Of a stretch of DNA of 64,000 bases, positions 43,951 to 56,424 are shown piece after piece; position 1 is the stretch's first letter, and every line of letters starts with the position of its first letter. A model generated the notes under the pieces. That model was not told the origin of the DNA, ran no database searches, and was given only the letters and a program-made list of their open reading frames with translations. A program made the position numbers and the translations under genes. Source of the stretch: Limnoperna fortunei (lineage: Eukaryota > Mollusca > Bivalvia > Mytilida > Modiolidae); the NCBI GenBank assembly GCA_944474755.1, contig OX104112.1, positions 82,597,756 through 82,661,755 on the forward strand, given 5' to 3'.

Positions 43951-46900
43951 GATCTGAAAGGGTTCTACTGTATTCATGATGCTAGTAGTCTGAAATGTAT
44001 AAGTCTCTACTGTATTCGTGATGCTAGTAGTCTGAAAAGTGACATTCTGATGCTAGTAGTCTGAAATGTATCAGTCTCTACTGTATTCTTGATGCTAGTA
44101 GTCTGAAAAGTGACAATCTGATGCTAGTAGTCTGAAATGTATCAGTCTCTATAGTATTCTTGATGCTAGTAGTCTGAAAAGTGACATTCTGATGCTAGTA
44201 GACTGAAATGTATCAGTCTCTACTGTATTCTTGATGCTAGTAGTCTGAAAAGTGAAATTCTGATGCTAGTAGTCTGAAATGTATCAGTCTCTATTGTATT
44301 CTTGATGCTAGTAGTCTGAAAAGTGACATTCTGATGCTAGTAGTCTGAAATGTATCAGTCTCTAATGTATTATTGATGCTAGTAGTCTGAAATGTGACAA
44401 TCTGATGCTAGTAGTCTGAAATGTATAAGTCTCTACTGTATTCGTGATGCTAGTAGTCTGAAAAGTGACATTCTGATGCTAGTAGTCTGAAATGTATCAG
44501 TCTCTACTGTATTCTTGATGCTAGTAGTCTGAAAAGTGACAAACTGATGCTAGAAGTCTGAAATGTATCAGTCTCTATAGTATTCTTGATGCTAGTAGTC
44601 TGAAAAGTGACATTCTGATGCTAGTAGACTGAAATGTATCAGTCTCTACTGTATTCTTGATGCTAGTAGTCTGAAAAGTGACAATCTGATGCTAGTAGTC
44701 TGAAATGTATCAGTCTCTATTGTATTCTTGATGCTAGTAGTCTGAAAAGTGACATTCTGATGCTAGTAGTCTGAAATGTATCAGTCTCTACTGTATTCTT
44801 GATGCTAGTAGTCTGAAAAGTGACAATCTGATGCTAGTAGTCTGAAATGTATCAGTCTCTATTGTATTCTTGATGCTAGTAGTCTGAAAAGTGACATTCT
44901 GATGCTAGTAGTCTGAAATGTATCAGTCTCTAATGTATTATTGATGCTAGTAGTCTGAAATGTGACAATCTGATTCTAGTAGTCTGAAATGTATCAGTCT
45001 CTAATGTATTATTGATGCTAGTAGTCTGAAAAGTGACAATCTGATGCTAGTAGTCTGAAAAGTGACATTCTGATGCTAGTAGTCTGAAATGTATCAGTCT
45101 CTACTGTATTCTTGATGCTAGTAGTCTAAAAAGTAACAATCTGATGCTAGTAGTCTGAAATGTATCAGTCTCTACTGTATTCTTGATGCTAGTAGTCTGA
45201 AAAGTGACATTCTGATGCTAGTAGTCTGAAATGTATAAGTCTCTACTGTATTCTTCATGCTAGTAGTCTGAAAAGTGACATTCTGATGCTAGTAGTCTGA
45301 AATGTATAAGTCTCTACTGTATTCTTGATGCTAGTAGTCTGAAAAGTGACAATCTGATGCTAGTAGTCTGAAAAGTGACATTCTGATGCTAGTAGTCTGA
45401 AATGTATCAGTCTCTATTGTATTCCTGATGCTAGTAGTCTGAAAAGTGACATTCTGATGCTAGTAGTCTGAAATGTATCAGTCTCTACTGTATTCTTGAT
45501 GCTAGTAGTCTGAAAAGTGACATTCTGATGCTAGTAGTCTGAAATGTATCAGTCTCTAATGTATTATTGATGCTAGTAGTCTGAAAAGTGACAATCTGAT
45601 GCTAGTAGTCTGAAATGTATCAGTCTCTATTGTATTCTTGATGCTAGTAGTCTGAAAAGTGACATTCTGATGCTAGTAGTCTGAAAAGTGACATTCTGAT
45701 GCTAGTAGACTGAAATGTATCTGTATCTACTGTATTCTTGATGCTAGTAGTCTGAAAAGTGACAATCTGATGCTAGTAGTCTGAAATGTATCAGTCTCTA
45801 CTGTATTCTGGATGCTAGTAGTCTGCAAAGTGACAATCTGATGCTAGTAGTCTGAAAAGTTACAATCTGATGCTAGTAGTCTGAAATGTATCAGTCTCTA
45901 ATGTATTCTTGATGCTAGTAGTCTGAAAAGTGACATTCTGATGCTAGTAGTCTGAAATGTATCAGTCTCTAATGTATTCTTGATGCTAGTAGTCTGAAAA
46001 GTGACATTCTGATTCTAGTAGTCTAAAATGTATCAGTCTCTAATGTATTCTTGATGCTAGTAGTCTGAAAAGTGACAATCTGATGCTAGAAGTCTGAAAT
46101 GTATCAGTCTCTAATGTATTCTTGATGCTAGTAGTCTGAAAAGTGACATTCTGATGCTAGTAGTCTGAAATGTATCAGTCTCTAATGTATTCTTGATGCT
46201 AGTAGTCTGAAAAGTGACAATCTGATGCTAGTAGGCTGAAAAGTGACAATCTGATGCTAGTAGGCTGAAAAGTGACATTCTGATGCTAGTAGTCTGAAAT
46301 GTATCAGTCTCTAATGTATTCTTGATGCTAGTAGTCTGAAAAGTGACAATCTGATGCTAGTAGTCTGAAATGTATCAGTCTCTAATGTATTCTTGATGCT
46401 AGTAGTCTGAAAAGTGACATTCTGATGCTAGTAGTCTGAAATGTATCAGTCTCTACTGTATTCTTGATGCTAGTAGTCTGAAAAGTGACATTCTGATGCT
46501 AGTAGTCTGAAATGTATAAGTCTCTACTGTATTCTTGATGCTAGTAGTCTGAAAAGTAACAATCTGATGCTAGTAGTCTGAAATGTATCAGTCTCTACTG
46601 TATTCTTGATGCTAGTAGTCTGAAAAGTGACATTCTGATGCTAGTAGTCTGAAATGTATAAGTCTCTACTGTATTCTTGTTGCTAGTAGTCTGAAAAGTG
46701 ACAATCTGATGCTAGTAGTCTGAAAAGTGACATTCTGATGCTAGTAGTCTGAAAAGTGACATTCTGATGCTAGTAGTCTGAAAAGTGACATTCTGATGCT
46801 AGTAGTCTGAAATGTATCAGTCTCTACTGTATTCTTGATGCTAGTAGTCTGAAAAGTGACATTCTGATGCTAGTAGTCTGAAATGTATCAGTCTCTAATG

Positions 46901-49150
46901 TATTCTTGATGCTAGTAGTCTGAAAAGTGGCAATCTGATGCTAGTAGTCTGAAATGTATCAGTCTCTATTGTATTCTTGATGCTAGTAGTCTGAAAAGTG
47001 ACATTCTGATGCTAGTAGTCTGAAATGTATCAGTCTCTATTGTATTCCTGATGCTAGTAGTCTGAAAAGTGACATTCTGATGCTAGTAGTCTGAAATGTA
47101 TCAGTCTCTATTGTATTCTTGATGCTAGTAGTCTGAAAAGTGACATTCTGATGCTAGTAGTCTGAAATGTATCAGTCTCTAATGTATTATTGATTCTAGT
47201 AGTCTGAAAAGTGACCTTCTGATGCTAGTAGTCTGGAAAGTGACAATCTGATGCTAGGAGTCTGAAATGTATCAGTCTCTAATGTATTATTGATGCTAGT
47301 AGTCTGAAATGTGACAATCTGATGCTAGTAGTCTGAAATGTATCAGTCTCTATTGTATTCTTGATGCTAGTAGTCTGAAAAGTGACAATCTGATGCTAGT
47401 AGTCTGAAAAGTGACAGTCTGATGTTAATAGTCTGAAATGTATCAGTCTCTACTGTATTCTGGATGCTAGTAGTCTGCAAAGTGACAATCTGATGCTAGT
47501 AGTCTGAAAAGTGACAATCTGATGCTAGTAGTCTGAAATGTATCAGTCTCTACTGTATTTTTGATGCTAGTAGTCTGAGAGGTGACAATCTGATGCTAGT
47601 AGTCTGAAATGTATCTGTCTCTACTGTATTCTTGATGCTAGTAGTCTGAAAAGTGACAATCTGATGCTAATAGTCTGAAAAGTGACATTCTGATGCTAGT
47701 AGTCTGAAAAGCGACATTCTGATGCTAGTAGACTGAAATGTATCTGTCTCTACTGTATTCTTGATGCTAGTAGTCTGAAAAGTGACATTCTGATGCTAGT
47801 AGTCTGAAATGTATCTGTCTCGACTGTATTCTTGATGCTAGTAGTCTGAAAAGTGACAATCTGATGCTAGTAGTCTGAAAAGTGACATTCTGATGCTAGT
47901 AGTCTGAAAAGTGACATTCTGATGCTAGTAGACTGAAATGTATCTGTCTCTACTGTATTCTTGATGCTAGTAGTCTGAAAAGTGACAATCTGATGCTAGT
48001 AGTCTGAAATGTATCAGTCTCTACTGTATTCTGGATGCTAGTAGTCTGCAAAGTGACAATCTGATGCTAGTAGTCTGAAAAGTTACAATCTGATGCTAGT
48101 AGTCTGAAATGTATCAGTCTCTAATGTATTCTTGATGCTAGTAGTCTGAAAAGTGACATTCTGATGCTAGTAGTCTGAAATGTATCAGTCTCTAATGTAT
48201 TCTTGATGCTAGTAGTCTGAAAAGTGACATTCTGATTCTAGTAGTCTAAAATGTATCAGTCTCTAATGTATTCTTGATGCTAGTAGTCTGAAAAGTGACA
48301 ATCTGATGCTAGTAGTCTGAAATGTATCAGTCTCTAATGTATTCTTGATGCTAGTAGTCTGAAAAGTGACATTCTGATGCTAGTAGTCTGAAATGTATCA
48401 GTCTCTAATGTATTCTTGATGCTAGTAGTCTGAAAAGTGACAATCTGATGCTAGTAGGCTGAAAAGTGACATTCTGATGCTAGTAGTCTGAAATGTATCA
48501 GTCTCTAATGTATTCTTGATGCTAGTAGTCTGAAAAGTGACAATCTGATGCAAGTAGTCTGAAATGTATCAGTCTCTAATGTATTCTTGATGCTAGTAGT
48601 CTGAAAAGTGACATTCTGATGCTAGTAGTCTGAAATGTATCAGTCTCTAATGTATTCTTGATGCTAGTAGTCTGAAAAGTGACATTCTGATGCTAGTAGT
48701 CTGAAATGTATCAGTCTCTAATGTATTCTTGATGCTAGTATTCTGAAAAGTGACAATCTGATGCTAGTAGTCTGAAATGTATCAGTCTCTAATGTATTCT
48801 TGATGCTAGTAGTCTGAAAAGTGACAATCTGATGCTAGTAGTCTGAAATGTATCAGCCTATAATGTATTCTTGATGCTAGTAGTCTGAAAAGTGACAATC
48901 TGATGCTAGTAGTCTGAAAAGTGACAATCTGATGCTAGTAGTCTGAAAAGTGACATTCTGATGCTAGTAGTCTGAAATGTATCAGTCTATAATGTATTCT
49001 TGATGCTAGTAGTCTGAAAAGTGACAATCTGATGCCAGTAGTCTGAAAAGTGACATTCTGATGCTAGTAGACTGAAATGTATCAGTCTCTACTGTATTCT
49101 TAATGCTAGTAGGCTAAAATATATAAGTCTCTACTGTACTATTGATGCTT
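43951..49150 (+). repeat. 5.2 kb composite satellite, 71 bp higher-order unit (42 + 29 bp)
   Basis: All units share GATGCTAGTAGTCTGAAA. It is followed either by TGTATCAGTCTCTACTGTAT, TCTT (42 bp monomer A) or by AGTGACAATCT / AGTGACATTCT (29 bp monomer B). A and B mostly alternate, giving a 71 bp unit and roughly 70 repeats. B monomers are sometimes doubled, tripled or more (for example near 46700-46800). Private variants (TCTGCAAAG, GATTCTAGTAG, GTAGGCTG, AAAGTTAC) mark blocks that recur at long distance. The stretch has no open frame on either strand; the TAG in CTAGTAG closes plus frames. It is bounded by degenerate units at both ends (43951 and 49100-49150). It is tandem amplified DNA, not a CRISPR array, because there are no unique spacers. 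Confidence 0.97.
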
Positions 49151-49431
49151 GTTGTATTGGAAGCAGTGTCGACATGAGAGTCAACACTAAAAATAATAAA
49201 TCTAACATTTGCGTAAGTTTAATTGTATTCTTTGACACCTATTGTTCGAAGGCAAATAGCTTGAGCAGTAGTAACCACGTTTTTACCTGTGGGCAAGTTG
49301 TTTTATGGCAAATCGTCGTGTTAACACCTGAATCGTCGATCAGTGATTTTGAACTGTTTCATTATAACAATGCCGTTATTGTAGGGTGTCAGATAATACA
49401 TCAAGCCTAAGCGTGGTAAAGTGTTTTGTTT
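49151..49431. other. Single-copy AT-rich DNA after the satellite
   Basis: A 78-codon plus frame (49174-49410) begins soon after the array. It has no recognised motif. Confidence 0.4.
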
Positions 49432-49690
49432 ATTTGAATGATGTTAAACGCCACTTTCAGCAATTTTTGTCAACTATATTATGGTATCCAGTTTTATTGG
49501 AGGAGGAAGTCGGAGTACGTTAGAAAACACCCGACTTTCGGTAGAAAAACTAGCATTGTCAATAAAGACTGGAGTTTAGTACACCCTGCCCCCAGTGAGA
49601 CTCAAACCCGCAACCATAGTTTTGACAGACCACTCGATCAATAGTAGACGAACTACCATAAATACTCGTCCATCGAGGCCCCTGTGGTAA
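49432..49690 (-). mobile_element. SINE family 1 (copy 5, most complete)
   Basis: Read left to right: GAATGATGTTAAACGCCACT, TTCAGCAATTTTTGTC, TATTATGGTATCCAGTTTTA, TTGGAGGAGGAAGTCGGAGT, ACGTTAGAAAACACCCGACT, TTCGGTAGAAAAACTAGCAT, TGTCAATAAAGACTGGAGTT, AGTACACCCTGCCCCCAGTG. The right end on the minus strand is a tRNA-like head: GGGGCCTCGATGGACGAG, then GATCGAGTGGTC, then box B GCGGGTTTGAGTCTCACTGG. The central GGAGGAAG-CGGAGTAC core resembles the conserved core domains of metazoan SINEs. The exact named domain is not assigned. Confidence 0.8.
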
Positions 49691-49860
49691 AATGGGTAAG
49701 ACTTCCAACTGAACCTCCAAATAAAAAATACACTATGCATTAGACTATCACAAGATACATGGAGTTCACACGGCTCGCACTTGCCCAATTGGCAATGCAT
49801 GACTGTGTCCACTGTGGGGTTCACCAGTGGCTGCCACCCAGTGCCAAATTCTTTTATTTA
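49676..49860 (+). mobile_element. Possible tRNA-like SINE head adjoining family 1 copy 5
   Basis: GAGGCCCCTGTGGTAAAATG, GGTAAGACTTCCAACTGAAC resembles a tRNA-type box A (TGGTAAAATGGGTAAGAC). GGGTTCACCAGTGGC near 49817 is a weak box B. It may be the 5' head of the family 2 SINE body that follows at 49860. Confidence 0.35.
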
Positions 49861-50122
49861 CGTTCAAAATAATGCATTTTTAGTGGGCGGTTCAAATGAA
49901 GTCTTTCAGTAAAGTGTATAGAGAATGCAACACTCCGTGCATCCTTAAAAACTCGAAAAGAGTTCGTCCCTACCCAACACCGGTATGTAGTAGTCAAAAT
50001 TATCTGCCCTTTAGTCTATGCCATTGACCGATTTGATTTTGTTGCTTGTGTTTTTATTCTTGTCATGAATATAGCTGAAATAATACTTCTATGATGATAA
50101 GCAACCATTCAATCACTCTGTC
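49860..50122 (+). mobile_element. SINE-like repeat, family 2 (copy 4)
   Basis: AATGCAACACTCCGTGCATC, CTTAAAAACTCGAAAAGAGT, TCGTCCCTACCCAACACCGG, CTGCCCTTTAGTCTATGCC, TTGATTTTGTTGCTTGTG, TTGTCATGAATATAGCTGAA, ATAATACTTCTATGATGATA, AGCAACCATTCAATCACT. The tail and body order match the 27.97 kb copy. Confidence 0.7.
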
Positions 50123-50884
50123 AACTATTTTTAAAAGTTCAAATCGTGATGGCAAAAACATAACTACAATATAAACAGCACAAATTAAAAAAACAAATTT
50201 TACCAATTTTTTTGTTTTATATTTCCGTATAGAAAAAGCATATTTTTGATATTTATTTTCTACTTACAAGGATTTTTGTCACCTTTGTTATTTCTCATGT
50301 ACATTGATTACTAATCACCTAATGCATGGTAGTTTATAGTTCGATGTTGGATTTAAAACCGTTACTACATTCCAAATCACATAACCCCCGCTATTATTGG
50401 TCACATCAAAGAGTGACGGAACGCACATTTGCTGTTTTATTGTGTTTATTTATTTTACTGTATTGGACATTAATCTCCGTTATAGCTATGAAATCTTTTG
50501 ATTTTCGAAATGATCATATTTCATATAATACAAATTTGGCATTTACATTTTGATAAAAACTACTTGATGGAAATTGCAAGCCATAAAAAACAATCACGCT
50601 GACTTGTAATGTTAATATTTTGTTTGTACTTTTCTTACATATCTATAAAATAAATATATTATTATACAATAACTGACTTTGAAATAGGTCACTATAGGGA
50701 TTTCTTAACAAGAGAAAATGTAATATTGACATAGCAAGTAGGCGAGGTAAATATACATTTTTGAGGGTTGAAAAATACCGATAGCGACCGCATATCAAAG
50801 ATAGTAACTGTTTTATCACACGAATAAAACCAACAATCCTTGTCTATCCTAGTAAATACAATAGTTCATTATTTGTTAACAAGA
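50123..50884. other. AT-rich stretch, nothing recognised
   Basis: No supported feature is seen. Confidence 0.4.
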
Positions 50885-51060
50885 TTTTTGTGTTACAAAA
50901 ACACGTACATGAACAAGTTAATATTGGATTCCGCTTCACCGCTTGTGCAGCGGAACTGTGCAGAGGACAAAAATAACCATATATGTATACACTTTTAGTA
51001 CTGTTGCAATTTAACATGACCCGAAAGTAGTTTAAAGACCAATCAAAAACACGCAAAATG
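50885..51060 (-). repeat. Dispersed repeat (TTTTGCGTGTTTTTGATTGG family), copy 2
   Basis: It is the minus-strand counterpart of 2975-3140, with the same end and the same AGCGGAAT block. The 70-codon minus frame here (RVFDWSLN) and the 63-codon frame at 2948 (RVFDWSRN) share residues only because they share this repeat. Confidence 0.6.
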
Positions 51061-51687
51061 TATATCCCTCCTAACTATTTAATGACTGCAGATAAATACA
51101 GTAATTTGTAGAAAGTGTACATAAACATTATAATGTTAAAATAAAATAGAAATAATACATAACATTTCCCACATAAAGCCCTTGTATCTTTTCGAGATCC
51201 CAAAAATTAACCAGAGACGCTGTCGAGAACGGATAATATCAAGCAAGAAAAGGTATTAAAAGGTACTATTCTTTTTATCATAGACTCTTAATGACTTGAA
51301 ATGTAACAGAAGACTCTTGAAATACCGGAAGTGCTCTGCAGCGAGAAGCTAACCATAAATATTCGCCCTGGTAGCATATCACGAGAGGACGAATAGCATA
51401 TTTGCAGTATATGTAACAATATTTATATCTTACTACCGTTCATATTACATATGCCAAATATGCCATATTTATGAAAAGAATATGACACATTAATTAAATT
51501 ACCACATAAACTGCAAATCTGTCCATGTAATAAAGGCTAAAAGTCGGTGCTAGTTATTAGCCCTTATGGCGTATAATAATATGTACTATTCTCGGAACTA
51601 CTTCTTGACACAATGAATGGTAGAAAAGACAGCGATGGTGAATGACGTCAAAATACGCGTGATGTTATGTTCTATATTTTATGTAAA
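51061..51687. other. AT-rich stretch, nothing recognised
   Basis: No supported feature is seen. Confidence 0.4.
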
Positions 51688-51965
51688 TAATGCTATTACT
51701 GACTAGTGGTCTATGAAATCCATCCATTTTAATAAAAAAAAATCAACCCTCTACAGTAATGGAAGCGTGCCATAAAGTCTGGTTCATCCCAAAATTTTTG
51801 TTGAAATGCCTGTACCAAGTCAGGACCATTGTTGTATAATTTTGGTTGTTGGTTCTGGGATTTGCCGTTTTCTTACACTTCAATTTGTGGATGTCTTTTT
51901 TGAAAGTTTCCTCGGTGTTCGGTATTTTGTTATTATTTTCCTCGTTAAATATTCAAATCTAAAAT
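51688..51965 (+). repeat. Dispersed family A, copy 4
   Basis: GCTATTACTGACTAGTGGTC, GAAATGCCTGTACCAAGTCA, GGACCATTG, TGGTTGTTGGTTCTGGGATT, TGCCGTTTTC, CCTCGGTGTTCGGTATTTTG, TTATTATTTTCCTCG match the 9.34 kb copy over about 270 bp in the same orientation. Confidence 0.75.
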
Positions 51966-52445
51966 TGAAACAGTTGCCTTTAATTTAAAAAAAAAACTTA
52001 TTTAATATATTTCATTGTAGGTACAACTACTTGTGATGCGAATGTACAAAACTGTCTCGTTGTGTATCTATCATATATTTAGTATAGAATATAGATATTC
52101 TGTAGATGTGATACAGACTGAAGATCAGAATACAAAACATTCTGGATGGCTGTTTTAAGCGTAACATCACGGTAGAAAATCCGTAAGACAACTCTAGTGA
52201 CGTCATAATGATTGACAGCTATAACACAGATTTGTTTAATAATTCATGTCTGTTAGTCTGGTTGAACTTTAGTCTTTGTCTGTTGAATTCTGACGGCTGT
52301 CTTAACAATTAGTTGATATTTTAACTGGTTACAAAGGATATAAAAAACTGAATGTACTATGTTTTTTCCAATTGCATTATATAATAAGCCATACCAAGGA
52401 TTTTATCTTGTATAAAAGGGTTGAAATATATGGTAAACAGAACAC
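51966..52445. other. AT-rich stretch, nothing recognised
   Basis: No supported feature is seen. Confidence 0.4.
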
Positions 52446-52543
52446 GATATGGGTCTTTTCATATCAACAACATAGTTAGCATTTGGGATGATATGGGTGT
52501 CTCGGTTTGTTCAGTATGTGATGTGATATGAAAAGACCCATAT
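52446..52543. repeat. Perfect 20 bp inverted repeat (hairpin)
   Basis: ATATGGGTCTTTTCATATCA (52447-52466) and its exact complement TGATATGAAAAGACCCATAT (52524-52543) enclose 57 bp. No coding capacity. It could be the ends of a tiny element or a cruciform. Confidence 0.9.
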
Positions 52544-55118
52544 GATACCAGGGCCAATATGAAAATGACCATGTAATAGTTTAGAAATAATTAATTGCAG
52601 CACGAATGTATACTGATTTAACCACGGGTATGCCAAATATTTTTGGGGTCGCCCCGATATTCCGACACCCCATAATATTTTACCTCGAGCGTTCATAAAA
52701 TGAAGAAGATATTAATATTAAAATATTCCAATATTATATTCCAAAGATGACAAATAACAACGCTATTGATTACTTTGGCCACGTGTTAGAAGTTTGCATG
52801 TCAGGTTTTAAGTGATAAAACAAGTTGTGCATATTGTCTTAAATCAAGTGATTCCAAGGACTTGCTGACAAGATACAACTCACGTGAATATTATGATGAT
52901 CTGTAAAATTACGTGATTTGGCAGAGGCGGGATACAATAATTGGAAAAGGCGCATGGTAGCCAATCAAAAGACAGTATATTTAACCATTTTATGAACGAC
53001 TTAAGAGTCTTTTTAAATGTAAAATTACTGGCATTATTGTCCGTACTTAGTTATTGTTACTATACAATTGAGTGTATCTTATTGGCTTAGCACTGTTCTT
53101 ACAATTAAAAAATGACGACAAGTGTCTTTTTTACCATATACGAAGATAGTATTTGAGTTTTCAAAAAATGAGTGTCAGAGTTGGTTCACGACCCAATGTT
53201 TTCAATACAAAACACCTAGGTAGTTTCTCTTATTTCGACTTGACTTTGGTAGCTACCATCATTAACAATCTACGGCTAGGTTTACCTTCAACTAGACAAA
53301 ACCTAAACAAGTTATTTAGTTCAGTTTTGATTAAAAATCTTTTATTGATTGAAGTACTCATAATGCAGAACACTCAGTCTGACAAGATTAGAAAACAAAT
53401 TGTAATGCAACCCTTGATCGTCCATTAACACTTCAAAAGGCAACAATTGTACAGTTTGTTGCACTCCCCTCTCGTGTCTATTAAATATGAATTTCTAAAT
53501 AAATGGCGGCGTGTTGTGCTATTAATAATCCAAGAAAAAATCATCAAATTGGTAAAGACCATTAAAATATTCTGCAGTAATGACTCTATTTACGAGTAAA
53601 TTAATCATGAGAGTACCGAACTAAACCTATGTGCTCAATAAAACATAAATTTATTAATTGTAACGTTTGGTATTTCATGAAGCTGATTGATGGATTGATT
53701 AATGTTTAACGTCCATTAAGCAATATACTCCATGACGTCATATCACCATAAATACGGCATGTGCGTTGATACTTCGTAACGTTAATACTATCTGACTATT
53801 TATATTTTCAGGCGATAAAGGAATATAGTATTTTCTGAGTAGTTTATGAAATATGGTACCTGATATTTCCTCTCATTTCGATTTGCTTAAGTTAGTAATA
53901 AATCTAAGTTGGTTTATTGTCATTATGGTTATAAGCGGAAACTCGTATAAAATAGAAACATTTCATTTTTGTAATGGAATTTGTCAATCAATGTCGGAGA
54001 AGAATATTAGGCTCAAATTCATAACCTCATTGTCGACACGCCGTAGGTCAATAGTATACTACTAACTACACCCCGAGAAGCGGGCCAATAGACTCACAAG
54101 ACTCATCAGGTCTGCTCGATAGTAGAAAGGCAAGCACAACTGGATATAATGGAACAAATAATTGTTCGTAGGATCGGGAGTTTTCAATGGTACACATCGC
54201 TTGGTTTATTAGTGAAACCACTTTTATCCTACTTTAAGAAAGGTTTCGATTACGAAAGATGTCACAAGATTCATGGGGTCCACAGTTGAACAAAGATTCA
54301 AACGTAATTTGTCAACGCACTTATTTTTAATAAATTTGATATAATTTTTTTTATATTATTGAACTATTATTATTCATATAAGACAAATACGATATTGATT
54401 TAATGAAACCTGACGTTACAAAATTGCATCTTACCAAATTCTATTATTTCTCTTTAATGGATACTAACATTTTTACATATTATAATAGAACAAACATGCA
54501 GTTATGTTGAAACAAATTAACTTCAAACTTCTGTGTAACCAAGAAATAAAATCATTTTATAGCCATTATTATTATTAATGACTTCAGTAAAACTTCCAAT
54601 ATATGTTATAAATGGAAGTCGATACAGTTTGATGCCTATTGGATCAAACTATTACCCAAAACAGAACAGCTCTTGATCGAGAACAGTTTAAAATAGCTAT
54701 ACTTCTCTTCTTTATTTGAATTTATTATTTAGCTATTCATTAACTCGTACTGAATATACTTTGGCTCCCTCTCCCAAACATACATATTCTTAAATATTTT
54801 CAGGTTCGTGTGTGGTGTACCATTCAGCTGAGGCGCAGAGAGTCTATATGCGATAACCATTCCTGCACGAATTGGGTTTATCTATAGTGCAGTTTTAACA
54901 GATCGGATCTAGAGTTTAAAACACCTAATGACTGCTTTCGTAAGACGTTAGAGCTGGTTGACTAGTACACATGATATATAGTGTATAATTTGGCGTGATA
55001 AACACGATGGCAGTTTATGATACTTAAACGCTAATGGAAAATATTTACATGTGATTTAGATATTCAAAGAGAATTCTTGTTACGAGTTTTTTTGTTATAT
55101 TTGTATTAAAGGAATAAT
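52544..55118. other. AT-rich stretch; inverted SINE-tail fragment at 53685-53745
   Basis: CTGATTGATGGATTGATTAA, TGTTTAACGTCCATTAAGCA resembles an inverted family 2 tail (AGCAA-AATC repeats). Frames of 91 codons (53153-53428) and 70 codons (53853-54065) have no recognised features. Nothing else is seen. Confidence 0.4.
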
Positions 55119-55221
55119 TCAAAATTCTGAACAGGTTTTACTATATAACATTGTTTGGGTCTATGATGTAAACAGACCCTAAGTCCAAACCATGTTATAG
55201 AGTATAATGTCCAGAAATTTG
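55119..55221. mobile_element. Short fold-back element
   Basis: TCAAAATTCTGAACAGGTTT, TACTATATAACATTGTTTGG at the left is complementary, with a few mismatches, to CCAAACCATGTTATAGAGTA, TAATGTCCAGAAATTTGA at the right. The centre is about 22 bp (GTCTATGATGTAAACAGACC, itself palindromic). Confidence 0.8.
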
Positions 55222-56424
55222 AAATAGTCTTATAATCTAGACAATTTTAACGTTAAAAACAGCAATGACGTCATAGAACGTTTGAAGTTTTAACGGCGTA
55301 AGAATATTGAACGTGTCCAACTTAAGTTTTTCTGTATAATATTGAATTCTACATTTGAATTGGCCAATCAGATTTCAGTTTACAATGCAAATTAAATTAT
55401 TATAAAATAATTTAATTTTTTTTTCTTAAGATATTGGGAACATGGATATAACCTACAGGATATTTTGCCATCGAAAAGCTAAAATGCTGCTATTCGACAA
55501 CATTATACTTTTTATTTCATATTTAGTCCCCATGTATTCAATGTATTGGTCGTAATCAGTATATTAATATATATCTTGTATAAATTTGTTTCCTCTCATA
55601 AAGCAAATTTTACTGGATTTCAGTTTGAGCAATGTTATAGCGGATGTAAGGAAAGTGGGAGGTTTAACATGTCATAAAACCTGGTTTAACCCACTATTTC
55701 GTTAAAAATGCCTATTCTTATTCTATAATGAAAACAATTGATTCGACATATTTATTTGCTTATTTATTAACATAAGTGTCTTATTTAACCATACAAATGA
55801 GGACTGCAGCTGACGATCACTTGACTTAGCAGCACTAACCTGTTCCGAATACAACTTCGTTAATTTGAAAGGTCGTTGGTAAACATATTAAATTATCTAT
55901 TGCCAATTATCCTATTAAATAGAAATAAGAAAACCGTTGTGTCATGTTTGTCAACTCGCATCGACTTTAATTACACCATTTGTAACAAGAGGAGGTCACT
56001 AGTAAAACTTTCATGAACACTTAATAACATCCCCTTTGTTGTTGTTTTGGTGAGTTTAATGTTAGCCAAGTCTATATTTTTCGTCCATCTTTTCTCGTAG
56101 ACTTTAACTGACTTGTTAGGGACCGGTCAATATTTATTGGTGTGGTAGGACCGGTGCAAAATGCAATAAGACATATACTTATTTATGCTGGCATAACTTT
56201 GAGCCTCCAAGTTTTGATATTTTCAGTACTGATAGGACAGCAAGTTTTTTTTTCATAACAATACCATCAATGAAAACAAAAACAAAAAAATTGTTTTGAT
56301 GTTTTAATTAAAAACCAATATACTTTTCGCACAATTTGTTTAACAAACATAAAAACTGAATTGTAACCATAAAATTATCCAATAGATAGGACACAACAAT
56401 TCTATAACACATCTGATGTAGGAT
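55222..56424. other. AT-rich stretch, nothing recognised
   Basis: No supported feature is seen up to the fold-back element. Confidence 0.4.

Noticed and set aside
43951..49150. CRISPR-like array of regularly spaced repeats
   Set aside because: The sequence between repeats is itself repeated and there are no unique spacers or cas genes. It is a composite satellite in eukaryotic-looking DNA.
53153..53428. 91-codon plus-strand ORF
   Set aside because: Composition is slightly better than noise, but I see no family signature, splice sites or repeats to support it.
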